A stretch of DNA of 64,000 nt from assembly GCF_042186555.1 (NCBI RefSeq), contig NC_133327.1, positions 325,078,746-325,142,745 on the forward strand, read 5' to 3'. Shown piece by piece: positions 34,926 to 47,760 of the stretch. This DNA comes from Aquarana catesbeiana. Taxonomy: Eukaryota; Chordata; Amphibia; Anura; Ranidae. A program made the translations under genes and the position numbers. The notes beneath the pieces were generated by a model that had not been told where the DNA came from, ran no database searches, and worked only from the letters and a program-made list of their open reading frames with translations. Position 1 is the first letter of the stretch; every line of letters starts with the position of its first letter.

Positions 34926-36848
34926 TATCAATATATAATGTGCCATTACTGAAGAGTATGGCTATACATTCCATTTCATGTAAGATTTTTAAGATGCTGG
35001 GAGTTTCAGACTTTTAAGAAATCCTCTGAACTGAGATACAGCATGATCACCATGTTCTTAAATCAGTTATAATACCTTTTTTTAAATAGTATTGGGTTGA
35101 CTTTCTGAAATCCAATGCCATTTGCAATCCTTTCACTTATTTAGGGTATTATCAATTTACTTTGTAGCCTATAACATACTTGGGGTATAGTTATAAACAA
35201 ATTGCAGAACTATTTGTCCTACAAAACAGTATGTTCATTGATTCTGTGCAAATGCTGGCAAAATTGAATGTTACTAAGCTATTTTATCTCCAGGCCAAAT
35301 GTTCTTCATTCATAAGATTAGCGCAAAACAGGAAAATACTGTATCATGGACATTAGATGGAGCCAATGATTATAGGAAATAAATACTTATTAACATAATG
35401 CAGTACATGTTCCTGATTCATGTTATTGTTATGAATAAATAGCATCCAACATGGAGAGAAAATAGCACAGTAACATTTGATTTTGCCAGCATTCACAGAA
35501 TGAATGTACTGTACATGCAGTTTTGCAGGATGGATAGCTCTGAAATGTTTTTCTTTTAACACCCATTACAGCCCTTGAGCGGCAACACTCACTTAGTGTA
35601 CTGTATTTATAGAGTAACAGTGTTGTTGACTTAGCACAAGAAGCACTTTGGAACTACAGAACACCCCCCACCATGTTTTGCAGATGAACACAGGGGAGTT
35701 GTTCTGTAGTCCCTCTGTTGTCACTCAAGGACAGTAACTGAGCTGTTGGCATAATTAATAGGTGAAAATAAAGGAAAAAAGCCAGCAGAACAAAAGACTA
35801 ATTCAGGCACCGGATCTAACAATTGGTAAGCTTCAATTTATTCGATTTTTGTTCTTGGGTTTAATACATTCCAACATTAAGTCTTAAAATGGAAATGAAT
35901 TCTCTCAAACATCATTAACTATTTTTAATCCTTATGCTGCTAGCCTCAGTAAAAAGACAGGAAGGTATATTATATTTACTTGTTTTACCTATTTTTTATT
36001 CTTTGGTTGCTTCCTGGTGTCTGGCCTAGACCAAAATGGTGTCATACATCACAGGAGTCTTCATGGACATTTTTTTCTTTCATCTGGAGGATGTAAGGGG
36101 GAACATTCTCAGCTAAACACACCTCTTCCTGTATGCCTTAAATAAGGGCAGTTGGATTTTAGGAAGTGAATGCTACATGAATCATCTGTCCATCTCAAGA
36201 TGGCCATGGGTAGAAATGCTAGAGGGGTGTTTTTCAAAGAGATTTCTCAACAATATAAAGCATGGAGACATTGATGGATGGATAGGTGCATTTGCTTTGA
36301 ATATTAAATATGAATTAAATAGTGTTTTCAGTTTGTGGCGCTCAGTTACAGTTAAGTTCCGCTTTAAGGTGCATACAGCAAGCACAGCATACCATCACAG
36401 TACGTTAGTTTCAGTGTACATGATTTTGTTTTATTGTTAATTTCGTGATCTTGGAGCATGGCTCCTTATGATGCTGGCATATTTTTCTCTCTGCCTCTCA
36501 CATAACAACATTATAATGTAAAAAATGGCAGTATTAAGTTTCTCATATTCAGTAATTAAATTCAAGTGGAAGTGAAAATTTGATTGGTGATGCAGGAAAA
36601 AGAGGTATTAGAATTCAGTCAAAGTTTGGCAAGCCAGGCGGTGCCAACAGGGTCACCCATGGCTTAAATTTCAGAAGATTCTGGAGGAATCAGCCCAACT
36701 TCGAGCCATGTGTGCTTAACTAAATCATAGACCTACATAGGTGATTAAACCAAGTTGTTACTAAGAGATTTACTGCTTGTAGTTCACCATCTCATTAGCA
36801 GCCAACATAATTTAGTGTGCTGCATATGATATTAGTGTCAATAAGCAG
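34926..36848. other. Mostly unassigned intronic sequence
   Basis: Contains one inverted copy of repeat family D at 35580-35845. No coding motif is recognised elsewhere. Confidence 0.4.
35580..35845 (-). repeat. Dispersed repeat family D, copy 2
   Basis: On the minus strand GCTTTTTTCCTTTATTTTCA and CCTATTAATTATG follow the order of 5950-6010; the interior also matches loosely (CTGTCCTTGAGTGACAA against CTGTCCTAGAGTGACAA). Confidence 0.6.
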
Positions 36849-36852
36849 TTAA

Positions 36853-37312
36853 AGCAGAGTTCCGCCAGCGGAAAATAAATTAAAAGTCAGCAGCTACAAA
36901 TACTGTAGCTGCTGACTTTTAATATGAGGACACTTAGCTGTCCAGGGAGCCCGCAATGTCAACACCCCAGCCGATCTTCGGATCGACTCCCCGCTGCTGC
37001 CACCGCCATTTCTGGTAGGAGAACCAGGCAATGAAGACTTTTGGCTTCACTCCTGGTTCCCTACTGCGCATGCGCGAGTCGCGCTGTGTGTTCTGATTGG
37101 TCCCTGCTGTCTTCTGGGACCTCTGTGGCTCCCAGAGGACAGCGGGGGGGGGAGTATTTGCCGGACATTGCATAGGTCGCCGGAAGTGGGAGCAGATACC
37201 TGGATTTGACAGGTATCTGCTCCTCCCTCCCCCCTGAAAGGTGCCAAATGTAACACCGGAGGGGGGGATGAATCCAAATAACGGAAGTTCCATTTCTGGG
37301 CAGAACTCCACT
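36853..37312. mobile_element. TTAA-flanked Kolobok-like element
   Basis: 460 bp between TTAA at 36849-36852 and 37313-37316. Inverted ends AGCAGAGTTCCGCCAG and AGTGGAGTTCTGCCCAG. Just inside, AAAGTCAGCAGCTAC and GTAGCTGCTGACTTT form a perfect hairpin. The GC-rich core reads GATACC...GGTATC. Open frames inside are not conserved protein. Confidence 0.82.
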
Positions 37313-37341
37313 TTAAATCTCTCAGTAGCAAAGAGATTTAA

Positions 37342-37862
37342 AGTGTTACTAAACCCAGGACCCTGTATTTACTATATCTGGTCTCCCACAGTACACAGAA
37401 CATGAAAATGGAATTATTTTAGTAAATATAAAATACTAAATACCTTTTCTCATCAGCAGTAAATAGCAGTCTTGTGACTTCTATCAGTGTCCGTCTGAGC
37501 ACTGGTTAAAGCTTGTAGGAGGAGTATTCATTCTTCTCTGACTGACCTATGTGGCTGCATGACTCCTGACTTTCTGTCTGGACAATGCTGATTGGCCCTG
37601 TGCTGATCACATGCACCCTCCAAAAGAAAAAACTCTCTAGCAATACACACCAAACTGAGCATGTGTAGAGTGCCGCCAAGGCTCTGTACTATTAGCAGAT
37701 GGATTGGGGACAGTAAAAGAAGGGTCTGGATCAGAGATGACAGGATCAAACAGTCTTTTTACACAATGTGGAGGATTAACCCCTTAGGTTCCATAGTGAG
37801 TATACCAAACTTGCTTTAGTGCATATACAGGCTGATTTTACTGTTGTGTGTTTAGTAACTCT
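37342..37862. mobile_element. TTAA-flanked Kolobok-like element
   Basis: 521 bp between TTAA at 37338-37341 and 37863-37866. Inverted ends AGTGTTACTAAACCC and AGAGTTACTAAACACAC. It sits 21 bp from the element ending at 37312. Non-coding. Confidence 0.82.
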
Positions 37863-37866
37863 TTAA

Positions 37867-40800
37867 TCACCAGTGTAGCTCTAGGCTAAATCAGGGAACG
37901 TTCTGAATTTAGCACAGCTAAAGTGTATTTGAATACACAAGTAGCCCACAGATTAATTTCACTTGGAATTGCTCTTTAACTATATTATCACATTTGATTT
38001 TTATATATAGTATGTTTTTAATATTACAAGCCCATAAGAAATTTTGAGTAAAGTTGGGATTCAATCAACAGCACACTTAGATAGTCTTGTCTTACATGGC
38101 TGGCTGAAGCTTTGTGTGTGGCCTGTTGATGTAATGCCTGTTAGATTCCATCCCTAATTGTTAATAAGGTAATGATTAAGAAACCATTCTCTGGTCACAC
38201 ACCACCAGTGTTCTAGAAAAAAAAAACGTACAAACCATTTTCTGAGAGAACGATGGTAAAGAGGACTCTAGAACAGTAAAGGTCTCATATAAGAAAAGAT
38301 ATTGCCTTACAAAATTAAAACACAAGCTCATGTCATTTAAAGATCGGGGGTTATTGTAAAAAGATTACAGATTGTAAAAGCTAAAGATCACTGCTTAATA
38401 CAAGGTGTTCTTTGTACCTGATGCCTAATGATTATCCTAATAATGGGCATACTTTATTTCACATTGTAGGTGGTCGCCAGTAACAGGCTAACTTGTAATC
38501 TGTATTGGCTCTTAGTGTCATCAACGCTTGAATAGTTCACGAAAACACCAGTTTGAAGCTTTCAGCAGCTGCTGCTTCCCTTGAGCCAGTTACACCGCAG
38601 TCAGAAGAATTTACCAGGCACAACTAAAATCTCACTAAGGTCTTTGACCTCTATTTAATTAAATTGAGAAATTCCAGTAGTAATAAAAGATAGTAGCTTA
38701 GTATTTGCTGACCAAACCATCTGGTCAAATATAATACCAGTAATTATTGCCAATATCAATTAGGGAAGACTTGATTTCGGACAAACACATTATAGACAGT
38801 TACAACTGAAGGAAAACACCTTCAATTGGTAATTCGTTGACTAAATTGAAGTGGTGTAACTATTGTAGCCACTTGAACAATTTGAAAAATCCTAGGGTCA
38901 TTTCTTAAGAATTCCCTGTCAAAGATCATTTTTCACATAAGCAGTTTTCACACTAGATTGGTGATTCCTCAACCACCTGAAACATTCCTGTATGGAATCA
39001 TGTTTGGTTCTTCACATGGACCTTTAAGGCTAACTTCTTCCACACTATTTTATACATTAGTGAAGTGCAGCGTACCACTACATGTATGTGTAGGAGTTTC
39101 TACATTACGTACATTTCTACAACAAGCAATGTAAAGCACAACAGCTTTTAAACAATGATGAATACTGTATATACAGATTCTCAAAGACTACTGACCATTG
39201 TTCTTCTATTGAACCCGTGCCTCAGACTGCTAATCACCCTTGGGTTTGGTGTAAATTGGGGGGCTTTGTGGTGGGGTGTATTGGTTATTGTGAAATTCGA
39301 CAGACCAAAGTTTAACGAACCCATAATGCCCTGCCTGAGAATTCAGTTGTGGTCAGCAGGATTAGAATTGCCAAAAATAGGGGCTTTTTTATGTGCCAAC
39401 CCACTCACAATAAAACATGACTTCCCAGCATATTTGTCAATATATGTTGAAGTAGTTTAGAGAGAGCTGACAGTCTATGTAGGGAGAGTCAGTTTCTATA
39501 TGGTGCTATATTACTAAATATTGCTAAATTACAAAAATATTTTTAAATGACTGTGGATTGTAGGTAGGCTACATACAGTATATTCCTTTCCCCTCCATTT
39601 TCGCAGTTTGGAGACCCAGCAGTCTATTTTAGAGCTATCATTTTGTGCGTCTGCAAAAATTGTAGTTGCTGTTTTGTTGTTGTCCTCCTTTTTTTGGGAA
39701 GGGGGTTATCATCTTTTATTTTACAGGCAGAGATGCCCTTTGTTTTCAGCACATCATCGCATACTTGTTCACACTTGTGTGGTAAAGCAAATGTACATAT
39801 ACCAAAACACAAAATATTTATCACCTATTGGCATTAAATTTAGGTAAACCCATTTAAAAAAAATGTGAGAGGCAGAGGTTCTGCAAATGGAGGTAGTAGG
39901 GGGCATGCAGGTTCTGCAAGACAAACCAGCGGTCAGCTGCACGATTTAGAAGTAGGGAGCGCCTGCCTTTCTGATGCCATAATGCTCATGCTATACAGCT
40001 GCAGAGCACACAGGAGATGGTGGAGTGGCCGAAAAAACTTTCATCTTCTGCCTCCTCCCATGGACAGAGCAGCCAGTTGTCTGCAAGTGCTGCTAATGTC
40101 CAGAGGCAGGGGCAGCTTGCAAAGAACTGGAGGGAGCAACTGTCCTAAACCATCTGGCAAGTTCACTACTATCCACAGAACTCTGAAGAATGGAACTGTA
40201 TAACATATCTGCCACCGAAAGCACTATTGTGATCTACTGCCCCTGCCTGCAAAGTATCAGCTGTGGTAAAAGTACAAGCCATTTGGCTACTGCATGCATG
40301 GGGAAACACAAGAAAGTGGGCACCAAAGAGCTATGTGAGAGCAGCATCTCAATGAGACAAGTCAGCAACAAAAATGCCTGTGCTCCCCCTCTTTGTTCCT
40401 TACTGTTGCCCCCCCCCCACCCCCACCCATCATCCGCAGCCACATCTGTGGCCTCTAATGACAGGATAAAAGTCTTACAAGGTGTTTCAGAGGCTTACAA
40501 TAAGCAGTGGCTCTTGGGGATGAGGGTAATTATGCCATTCTGAGGAGGGTCAAGTGAAGGCTTGAACCTCTGCAGAATTCTTCTGCACCACCCCTCTGTC
40601 TCCAGCAGCATCCATTCAAACAGGAAGAAAATAATCCCCATGTCCAATGTCTTAAAGCTAGCTTAATAAAACTGCAACCTTTGAAGCTGCTTTCATTCCA
40701 GATCATGGAATCAGCCCCCTTTCACAAATGTATGGCTGGTGGCAGGTACCCAGCCATTGTTATTTTGACCTAAAGGTCATCTATGCCTTTAACCAGAATG

Positions 40801-41547
40801 TGGAATGCAATCTTTGCCACTGAACCACGCTCTCAGCATCGGGGTACACATGACCACGGACGCATGGTCAAGTAAAAAGCTGCAAGTATGCTACGTATCA
40901 TTGAGTGCACACTGAGTCAATCTTTTGGTGTAAACATATAAAAATCCTATGAAAATAGGACCTCCTAACAAATCTATATAATATAACTTTAACATCAGAT
41001 CAGTTCAGAAACAGTTCATAAAACATGTGTACAAAAAATCTTCATGTGTGTGTAACATCCAGTGAATCTTCTGTGAAGAACAAATTTTTATCTGTGGTGA
41101 GCCCATTACACCACTTAAAAAAACACGCTCACCAAAAGTGTGGGCCAAACTAATTATAGACAGACTAGCGCAGCATGAACAGCAAGTATGATGATGATCT
41201 TGCACTGCTTGGATTTCGTCTCAGGGAGTAAATCTTCACCGCCCCCCCACTCACAGCGCCTCCAAACCCAGAGATGGATGTTAATATTATGCAGGAATGA
41301 AAGACTCCAAATAGTGCGATACCTTAAAAAAGTATTTATTATGAACATTAAATACTACATACAAAGATCCAGCAGATCCCAAGCACATTTAGTTGTTATA
41401 CAAGCAGAAGTAAGCCGTGTAAATGCACTTGGCATACACAGAGCTCAAGCCCTCTGTCAGCCACCGGCTGCTGCCCAGCTATCCTCCTATTGAGAAACAC
41501 ATAATTTGGACACAGCTCCACTCTGCTAGCAGCACCAGGCTTTTAAC
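37867..41547. other. Unassigned intronic sequence
   Basis: AT-rich to 39.8 kb. At 39.85-40.65 kb a GC-richer stretch has open frames on both strands without any domain. At 41.0-41.5 kb a unit ending in AGTATTTATTATGAACATTA looks like a repeat, but I cannot name it. No exon was found. Confidence 0.4.
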
Positions 41548-41552
41548 CTATG

Positions 41553-42250
41553 TGTCAGAGTCCTGGATGTGAGCCAGATTGCAGAGGGGGTGTCCCTTGC
41601 GGCTAAGTGCAGCGGAACCCTGAGAATGAGACAGGGAGTACGGTGCCCAAAGGTGCACGGGTTGCCAGAGCGCTGTTGCTGAGTAGCTGATAGCAGGGAG
41701 CTGCTGGGGCGCGCTGGTAAGGTTGAAGGGCAACCGTGCAAGGAGAGATTCCAGGTATGGAGCCGTGGAGCAACCAGGAGCAGAGTCAGAGCCAGGGTGG
41801 TCTGTGTCAGGCCAATGGTCATACAGCACAGGAATCAGTCCGAGGTAAGGTACAACAGGATAATCAGGAACGGAGACGGTAGCCGAGCCAGGGGTCAAAC
41901 ACAGAAGGATGATCAAGGTACAGATGCGGAGCAGAAAAATAGTCAAGTCCAAGCCGGGGTCAATGCAGGCGGAACACAGGAGTAGTCAGGCAAGCCAAGT
42001 AGTAACAGGAAGCAGGTATAAACGACAGGCACAAAGAACACAGGAAGCTGATGATAATCCAGTAACCAGCGTGTACCAGAAGCAGGCTTAAATAGGCAAA
42101 AGGGCGCCAATGATTACCGCGATGCTTGCGCGCTCCCGCTGTTGCGCACCTGTGTGCGCCCATCATTGTGCGCCTACGTTCAGAGATTCGCCTGGAGCCA
42201 CCATGATGGATACTGGCAGAACTACCCATCCTACGGCTATTACCCTGACA
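41553..42250 (+). mobile_element. Solo LTR, 698 bp, CTATG duplication
   Basis: Starts TGTCAGAGTCCTGG, ends ATTACCCTGACA, flanked by CTATG on both sides (41548-41552 and 42251-42255), the 5-bp duplication usual for Gypsy-type LTR elements. GATGATAATCCAGTAACC and GCAGGCTTAAATAGGC at about 500 bp resemble GAAGATAATCCAGCAA and GGGCTTATATAGGG at the same place in the LTR at 49288, so the two are relatives. Orientation is taken from that TATA-like box. The open frames in it are not meaningful. Confidence 0.88.
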
Positions 42251-42300
42251 CTATGCATTTCATCCCAAGTTTACTTTGTCAAGGGAGTGTTTGGTGCAAT

Positions 42301-42411
42301 AGCTTCAGGCATTAAATGCTCTGACCTGATTCACACCAGGGTTGCCGGTCCTTTGTGATCCATTCCTGATGTGGATCGGGTCAGAGCATTAAGGCATTTA
42401 AGGCTTGAAGC
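42301..42411. repeat. Imperfect hairpin
   Basis: AGCTTCAGGCATTAAATGCT plus CTGACC pairs with GGGTCAGAGCATTAAGGCAT and the following TTAAGGCTTGAAGCT; the right arm carries about 10 extra bases. Confidence 0.55.
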
Positions 42412-42763
42412 TACAGTGTCCTGATGACTATAGAGAACTCTGGCTCCACCTTTTGTTGAATGGGGTCTTTTATGCTCAAATGCCTGTGCAAGAACCCCAG
42501 GATTCATGTCATCAACACTGGTTTGCCACCCCATTAGATCCCTGATACAAAAGGTGAAATAGCCAATCTACTGCCAGAACCCCAGAGGAAGTAAAAAATA
42601 CGACACTTTGTAGAAGTGCTGAAAAAGGAAAAATAAAAACAGCAGCAGTGGGGATGGCTACCTCCACTTTCAGAATTTTTCTAAACCACAGCGACCAGGC
42701 CTGGCTGCTGGCAATACTCACAGGCACCTCCTGAACTACATGATTGCTGACTTAGGGTTCAGG

Positions 42764-43725
42764 GTTACATAGTTAGTCAGGTTGAAAAAAGACACAAGTC
42801 CATCTAGTTCATCCATAAAAATAAATAAATAAAAAATAATATCAAACAATCCTATATACCCAATCCTATACCCACAGTTGATCCAGAGGAAGGCAAAAAA
42901 CCCCAGCAAAGCATGATCCAATTTGATACAGCACGGGAAAAAAAAATTACTTTCTGACCCCCAAGAGGCAATCGGATTTTCCCTGGATCAACTTTACCAA
43001 TAAATGTCAGTACCCAGTTATATTGTGTGCATTTGGGAAATAATCTAGGCCTTTCTTAAAGCAATCTATTGAGCTGGCCAGAACCACCTCTGGAGGGAGT
43101 CTATTCCACATTTTCACAGCTCTCATTATGAATAAACCTTTCTGTATTTGTAGATGAAATCTCTTTTCCTCAAAAGTGTCCCCTTGTCCTCTGTGTTGAC
43201 CGTAAAGTGAATAACTCAACACCAAGTTCACTATATGAACCCCTTATATATTTGTACATGTTGATCATATCCCCCCTTAATCACCTCTTCTCGAGAGAGA
43301 ATAAATTCAGTTCCTCTAATCTTTCCTCATAGCTGAGTTTCTCCATGCCTCTTCTTTGCACTTTCTCCAGTTCCCCGATATCCTTTTTGAGAACTGGTGC
43401 CCAAAATGGAACTGCATATTACAGATGATGTCTTACGAATGATTTGTACAGGGGCAAAATGATATTGCTCTCTCTGGAGTCCATACCTCTCTTAATACAA
43501 GAAAGGACTTTGATCACTTTGGAAACCGCAGCTTGGCATTGCGTGTTATTATTGAGCTTATGATCTACCAAAACCCTCAGATCCTTCTCCACTACAGATC
43601 CCCCCGTTGTAATCCCCCTAATATGTATGATGCATGCATATTTTTAGCCCCCAAGTGCATAACTTTACATTTATCAACATTAAACCTCATCTGCCACATA
43701 GTCGCCCAATTAGACAGTGCATTGG
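42764..43725 (-). mobile_element. CR1-like LINE, 5'-truncated
   Basis: Minus-strand reading covers the end of the reverse transcriptase frame and the 3' tail ending TAACTATGTAACC. It is truncated at about 43725, where the sequence changes abruptly. Confidence 0.85.
43000..43725 (-). pseudogene. CR1-like reverse transcriptase C-terminal region, frameshifted
   Basis: From upstream, in shifting frames: MWQMRFNVDKCKVMHLGAK, then EKDLRVLVDHKLNNNTQCQA, KVLSCIKRGMDSRESNI, LPLYKSFVRHHL, AVPFWAPVLKKDIGELEKVQ, LSYEERLEELNLFSLEKR and finally an open frame 43007-43231 with IMRAVKMWNRLPPEVVLASS. This is the order found after the catalytic domain in CR1 LINEs. One stop follows GGLQRGDL, another replaces the Glu of HLEYAV. 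The catalytic YxDD part is missing. Confidence 0.88.
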
Positions 43726-46289
43726 TTGGTGAGGAAACTCTCAGAAGTGGGAACCCAATGGACTATTGGGGGTCTTTGCTAGACCATGGGGTGGAGCTTG
43801 CATAGTACTGAATCTCTGCTACTGATTTTACAGACCAAACTTTTATGTATCACCCATCCCCCCAAAAATAGATACCCATCACCATTACCAGTTCCTGGCA
43901 CATCTCCTGGCAGTTACAGGTGTACGTGGCACATAATGTTTTTACAGCTCAGCCACAGCTGCAAAATATCTAATGCTAACTGTAGGGTATATGCCACTTT
44001 GTGCCTCAGTTTGTGGCCTGTTCCAGTTCTCTGGCACTGCTAATGTGGCATACAAGGTTTCTGTAGCTTGACCACAGCTGCAATGTTCTAATGTTCCTAT
44101 ATTCTGTATTGCACTGTAGCGCTTGTGGCCTTTTCCAGTGCTCTTGCAATCACTCTAATGTTTATTCAAGATAAAACCTGCCTCGTGTCTACCTTATATA
44201 TTGTGGCTTAACCAAGCTGCTTACATACCGTCAAGCCACTGTAAAAAATGTATGGCTTTTGTCTATCAGATAATACAATATGTGATAATCCAAGTGCCCT
44301 GCTGTGGACACTCTGACTGTCGTCAAAGGAACCCGTCTATTCTCCTAGCCCTAAGGAAACAATGCATCTCAAGCCACACAACGATCATGGCAATTTCTCT
44401 AAAAGCCTTTATTCAACAACAAATGGCATACAAAATGTCCCTACCCAAGGACCCTCCTCCTTGACACATTTCCCACTGATAGGCTTAACCATAAGAAACG
44501 TGGATAATATACTCTAATATGTATTTCAAGATAAAACCTGCATGTCTCTCTCACTTATACTGCAGTATTTCTTTGATATAGCGCTACTACTGGGTACTAA
44601 GTATTACCTTCAGTAATTTCCTGTAAAATTGTATGTTTGTACACTCAACCTGGTGTGTTAGAGGGCCTGAGGTTTTTTTGATTGGTTGGAGCAAAGAACA
44701 GAGGACCCACTCTAAACAGCAGCTCCTAGGGGGTAGTGCTACACAGCTTAAAAGCATCTCTAAAGTATGTAATTTAAAGGATTGATTTATTCCAAGTAGC
44801 TATCAAAGTTGCATCAAAAGAACCCTCTCCCCGATGTATGGTATTTTTTTTAATTTCATTTGCTTTGTTAGATGTCGCTCATGGCAGTTCCCAGTTCCCC
44901 ATGCCCTTTCTGACAATAGTTTGCCTAGGCAGGATTTGTCCCCATAGATTTCAGAAGGATTACCAGCAAAGTCAGAGTTTGCCCGCTTGAAACCAGATTC
45001 GGCAAACCCGGCAGATCTGTCCATCACTAATAAAGAGCAACTATATAAAATTCTGCAGAGATGTGACTAACGGATATCTAAACTCAAGTACAAAAACTAA
45101 ATATATTGCAGCATACCAAACCTTACATGGTTTGATTTTAAATTTTTGAGGCTAGGAACATTTTCAGCAACTACAGAAAATACAATTTTATCTTGCCAAA
45201 AGTGTAATGTTCTTGTAAATTAAAGCCACATTTACTTGGGGACATGTGCCTTGCCAGGGGGGCTCCTGGCAAGGTGACCTCCCAGTGTTGAGTGTATATG
45301 TCCTGGTTTGCTTCGGGAAGGGGATGCATTCTCTTCTCTTTCCTGGCCAGCCAGGCTGCATTTCTATTTTGCCTGGGGTCCCCCTCAAACTCCATACCAG
45401 ACCCTTAACAAGGTATAGATGGTTTGGATTTGAAAAGCATAAAGTGTGCAGCTCCTTTCCACCTGAACTATACTAGGTCACATTGAGAAGGTAAATTATC
45501 AAGTGCCCCCCCCCTTCCTCACAAGCTTGTCATCATCCCCACAACACGCAGACACCATTGTAAAAGTCCTTTATCAAAGTGTGTCAAAATGTAAAATCAT
45601 GGATTCATTTTTTCCACTTTATTTCTAGCCTATTAATTAATCTGAACAATCTTTGGAAGGAACCCAAACATTTTCTTCCCTGAATGCAGTGAGGCAGTGT
45701 CACTGAGTGTCACTCATTTCCCAGAGGCTTTTTTGTCTGAACTGTCTGCAACTATATGTAGCATGCAGGTAATCCAGCAAGCTGTTGATGCCCAGTACTT
45801 ACATGAAAGGAGATTTCTTAGTTAAGCTTGGACTGTCAAAAATAACTATTGTTTGGATTGCTATTACAATGCTGATGTTATTTTAAAAAAAGTGTATGCT
45901 GTAACTTTGGATCTCCTTTACATAAATAGATTACTATTGTACCAGGTGTACCAAGTAAATCTAATGTCAATTACATTCTCCAATGATGTAGATCTATCGT
46001 CAATCACAATGACCTGCACCACTATGTTTCTTCCTCGCTGATACTCTTGTCGCAAATGACAGTACCCAGTGCTCATTGATGTTCCTGGGGTCCCCACAGG
46101 CTTGCTTACTGTGTGAAATAAGCCACCGGCTAGAAAGTCAGTATTTAGCAGCAGTATTATTACCAGCATTAAATTTATGACTTCTGGTTTCAGGTCTGGT
46201 TGTTTAGTTTTCCCATTTGGTAAACTGCAAACTGCCTGTGTTCAGGTTGAACTCATGGTCAGCCTGAACCCAAAGCTCATACCTTCCTC
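43726..46289. other. Unassigned intronic sequence
   Basis: Apart from a short family D fragment at 45064 nothing is recognised; open frames (for example 45171-45395) lack motifs. Confidence 0.4.
45064..45160 (+). repeat. Dispersed repeat family D, copy 3 (5' part)
   Basis: ATATCTAAACTCAAGTACAA, ATATTGCAGCATACCA and TTTTTGAGGCTAGG align in order with 5890-5975. Confidence 0.55.
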
Positions 46290-46720
46290 CTGCTAATGTC
46301 AAACCCACCTGCTGACATAGCCTCAATGTCACTGGGCATGTATGCTCATATAATTCCCACCCCTATCTTATTTCCCTCACCATCTTTTTTCCTTCTAACT
46401 TCTGGAGATATTTCCCCCAATCATGGCTCTCCCCTATCTAATTTTCACCCCCACTCACACCCTCCTCCTTTGGTGAAAGTCACAATCCACAAACTCTAAT
46501 TTTTATTCCCCTGTTTCCAAAAACTAGCCCCTGTGCCCCTGGAATGCCCACGTTGTCTGCAACAAGCTCACCTATGTCCATGACCTTTTTTTTTTTAAAT
46601 TCTTTAACCTACTTGCCGTTACTGAAACCTGGCTTCAGGAATCTGACTCTGTCTCTTCAGTTGCCCTCTCACATTGTGGTCTCCACTGGATCCACTCCAG
46701 TGGATGAAAGGGAGGTGAAG
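46290..46720 (+). mobile_element. L2-like LINE, 5' part of ORF2
   Basis: From 46540 the frame reads WNAHVVCNKLTYVHDLFFF, FFNLLAVTETWLQESDS and SVALSHCGLHW. This is the N-terminal block of the apurinic endonuclease domain of L2-type LINEs (WNARSVxNK and TETWL). The sequence before it is C-rich and may be the preceding linker. It breaks off near 46720; the rest of the element is absent. The longer open frame here is in another phase. Confidence 0.72.
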
Positions 46721-47760
46721 TTTGAATCCTTCTACCCCACAAAGCATTTTTCAAGTTTTATTCCAGATGTTAATTGAAAATATAGAAAAACAGGTTTTTG
46801 GTTGTGGGGCTCTTTTGTTCATGAACATAGATAGTATGCTTTGTACGTCTAAAACAGGTCAAATTATGAACTTCTCAAATCCATAGAAATACGATTAAAT
46901 ATCTTGATATCCTTTGCACTGTTAAATACAATAATCTGGAGAAAAACAAACAAAATATATAGAAAAGGACTGTTTGGCGGTAGATTTCAGTGTATTCAGT
47001 CATACCTGACTGCTAAATATATTAAATGTATAGTTTGTAAAGTCATACTGCTGAGCAGCTATTCTGGACACCGCTGTGTATGCAAGTGTGCCTGTGTATC
47101 ATATTATTTGTAAACTAAGGCTGTCCTGCTAAATTAGTTATTTCACCATTAAATATGTGCTGCAGACTAGAAAAGGAAATTTATCAAGAACTTTTATATA
47201 TCTGGCACATAAAAAGAGCCCTGGGATTAAATCTGTAGTCTTTATGGAGTCTGGCAGTTCAGATATTTTATTTCCTTTTCTTTGTCTCCATCGTACATTT
47301 GCCTTCCAGTTTTCACCTTACTAAAGAGTTCCTAAATAACTCAGAAATTATAGGAATCCAGGGGCTCTCTGGAAAAATACACAACATGCTAAATTAAGAT
47401 ACATTTCTTTTTATTCATATTAGGCCACATGTCCATTGCATTATATGCCATATTTTATCTACAGTATATTAATATCAGCTCTGAGAATGTCTCTAAACAG
47501 AGATGCTGTCAGGCTGGTAATAAACTCCAGTAAGTCAATGGCCTGGGGCAAAAGTGCAACTTGGAGGAGGGCCAGCGTGACTGGGGTGGGTAGTGAGGCA
47601 GAGAGAATAGTGGTGTGATGGGGGAGGTAGTATTAACTTACCTGGATTAGTGGGTGCAGAGGAAAGGGGGGTGTCCCATGGGGGTAGAGGGGCGGAGATT
47701 CTTGTTGGAGCCCAGTCGGAGCTTCTCATAGCATCAGGAAGGTTTCTGCTGAAAAAAGGA
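46721..47760. other. Unassigned intronic sequence
   Basis: AT-rich to about 47.5 kb, then rising GC leading into the DIRS-like region. No motif. Confidence 0.4.
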
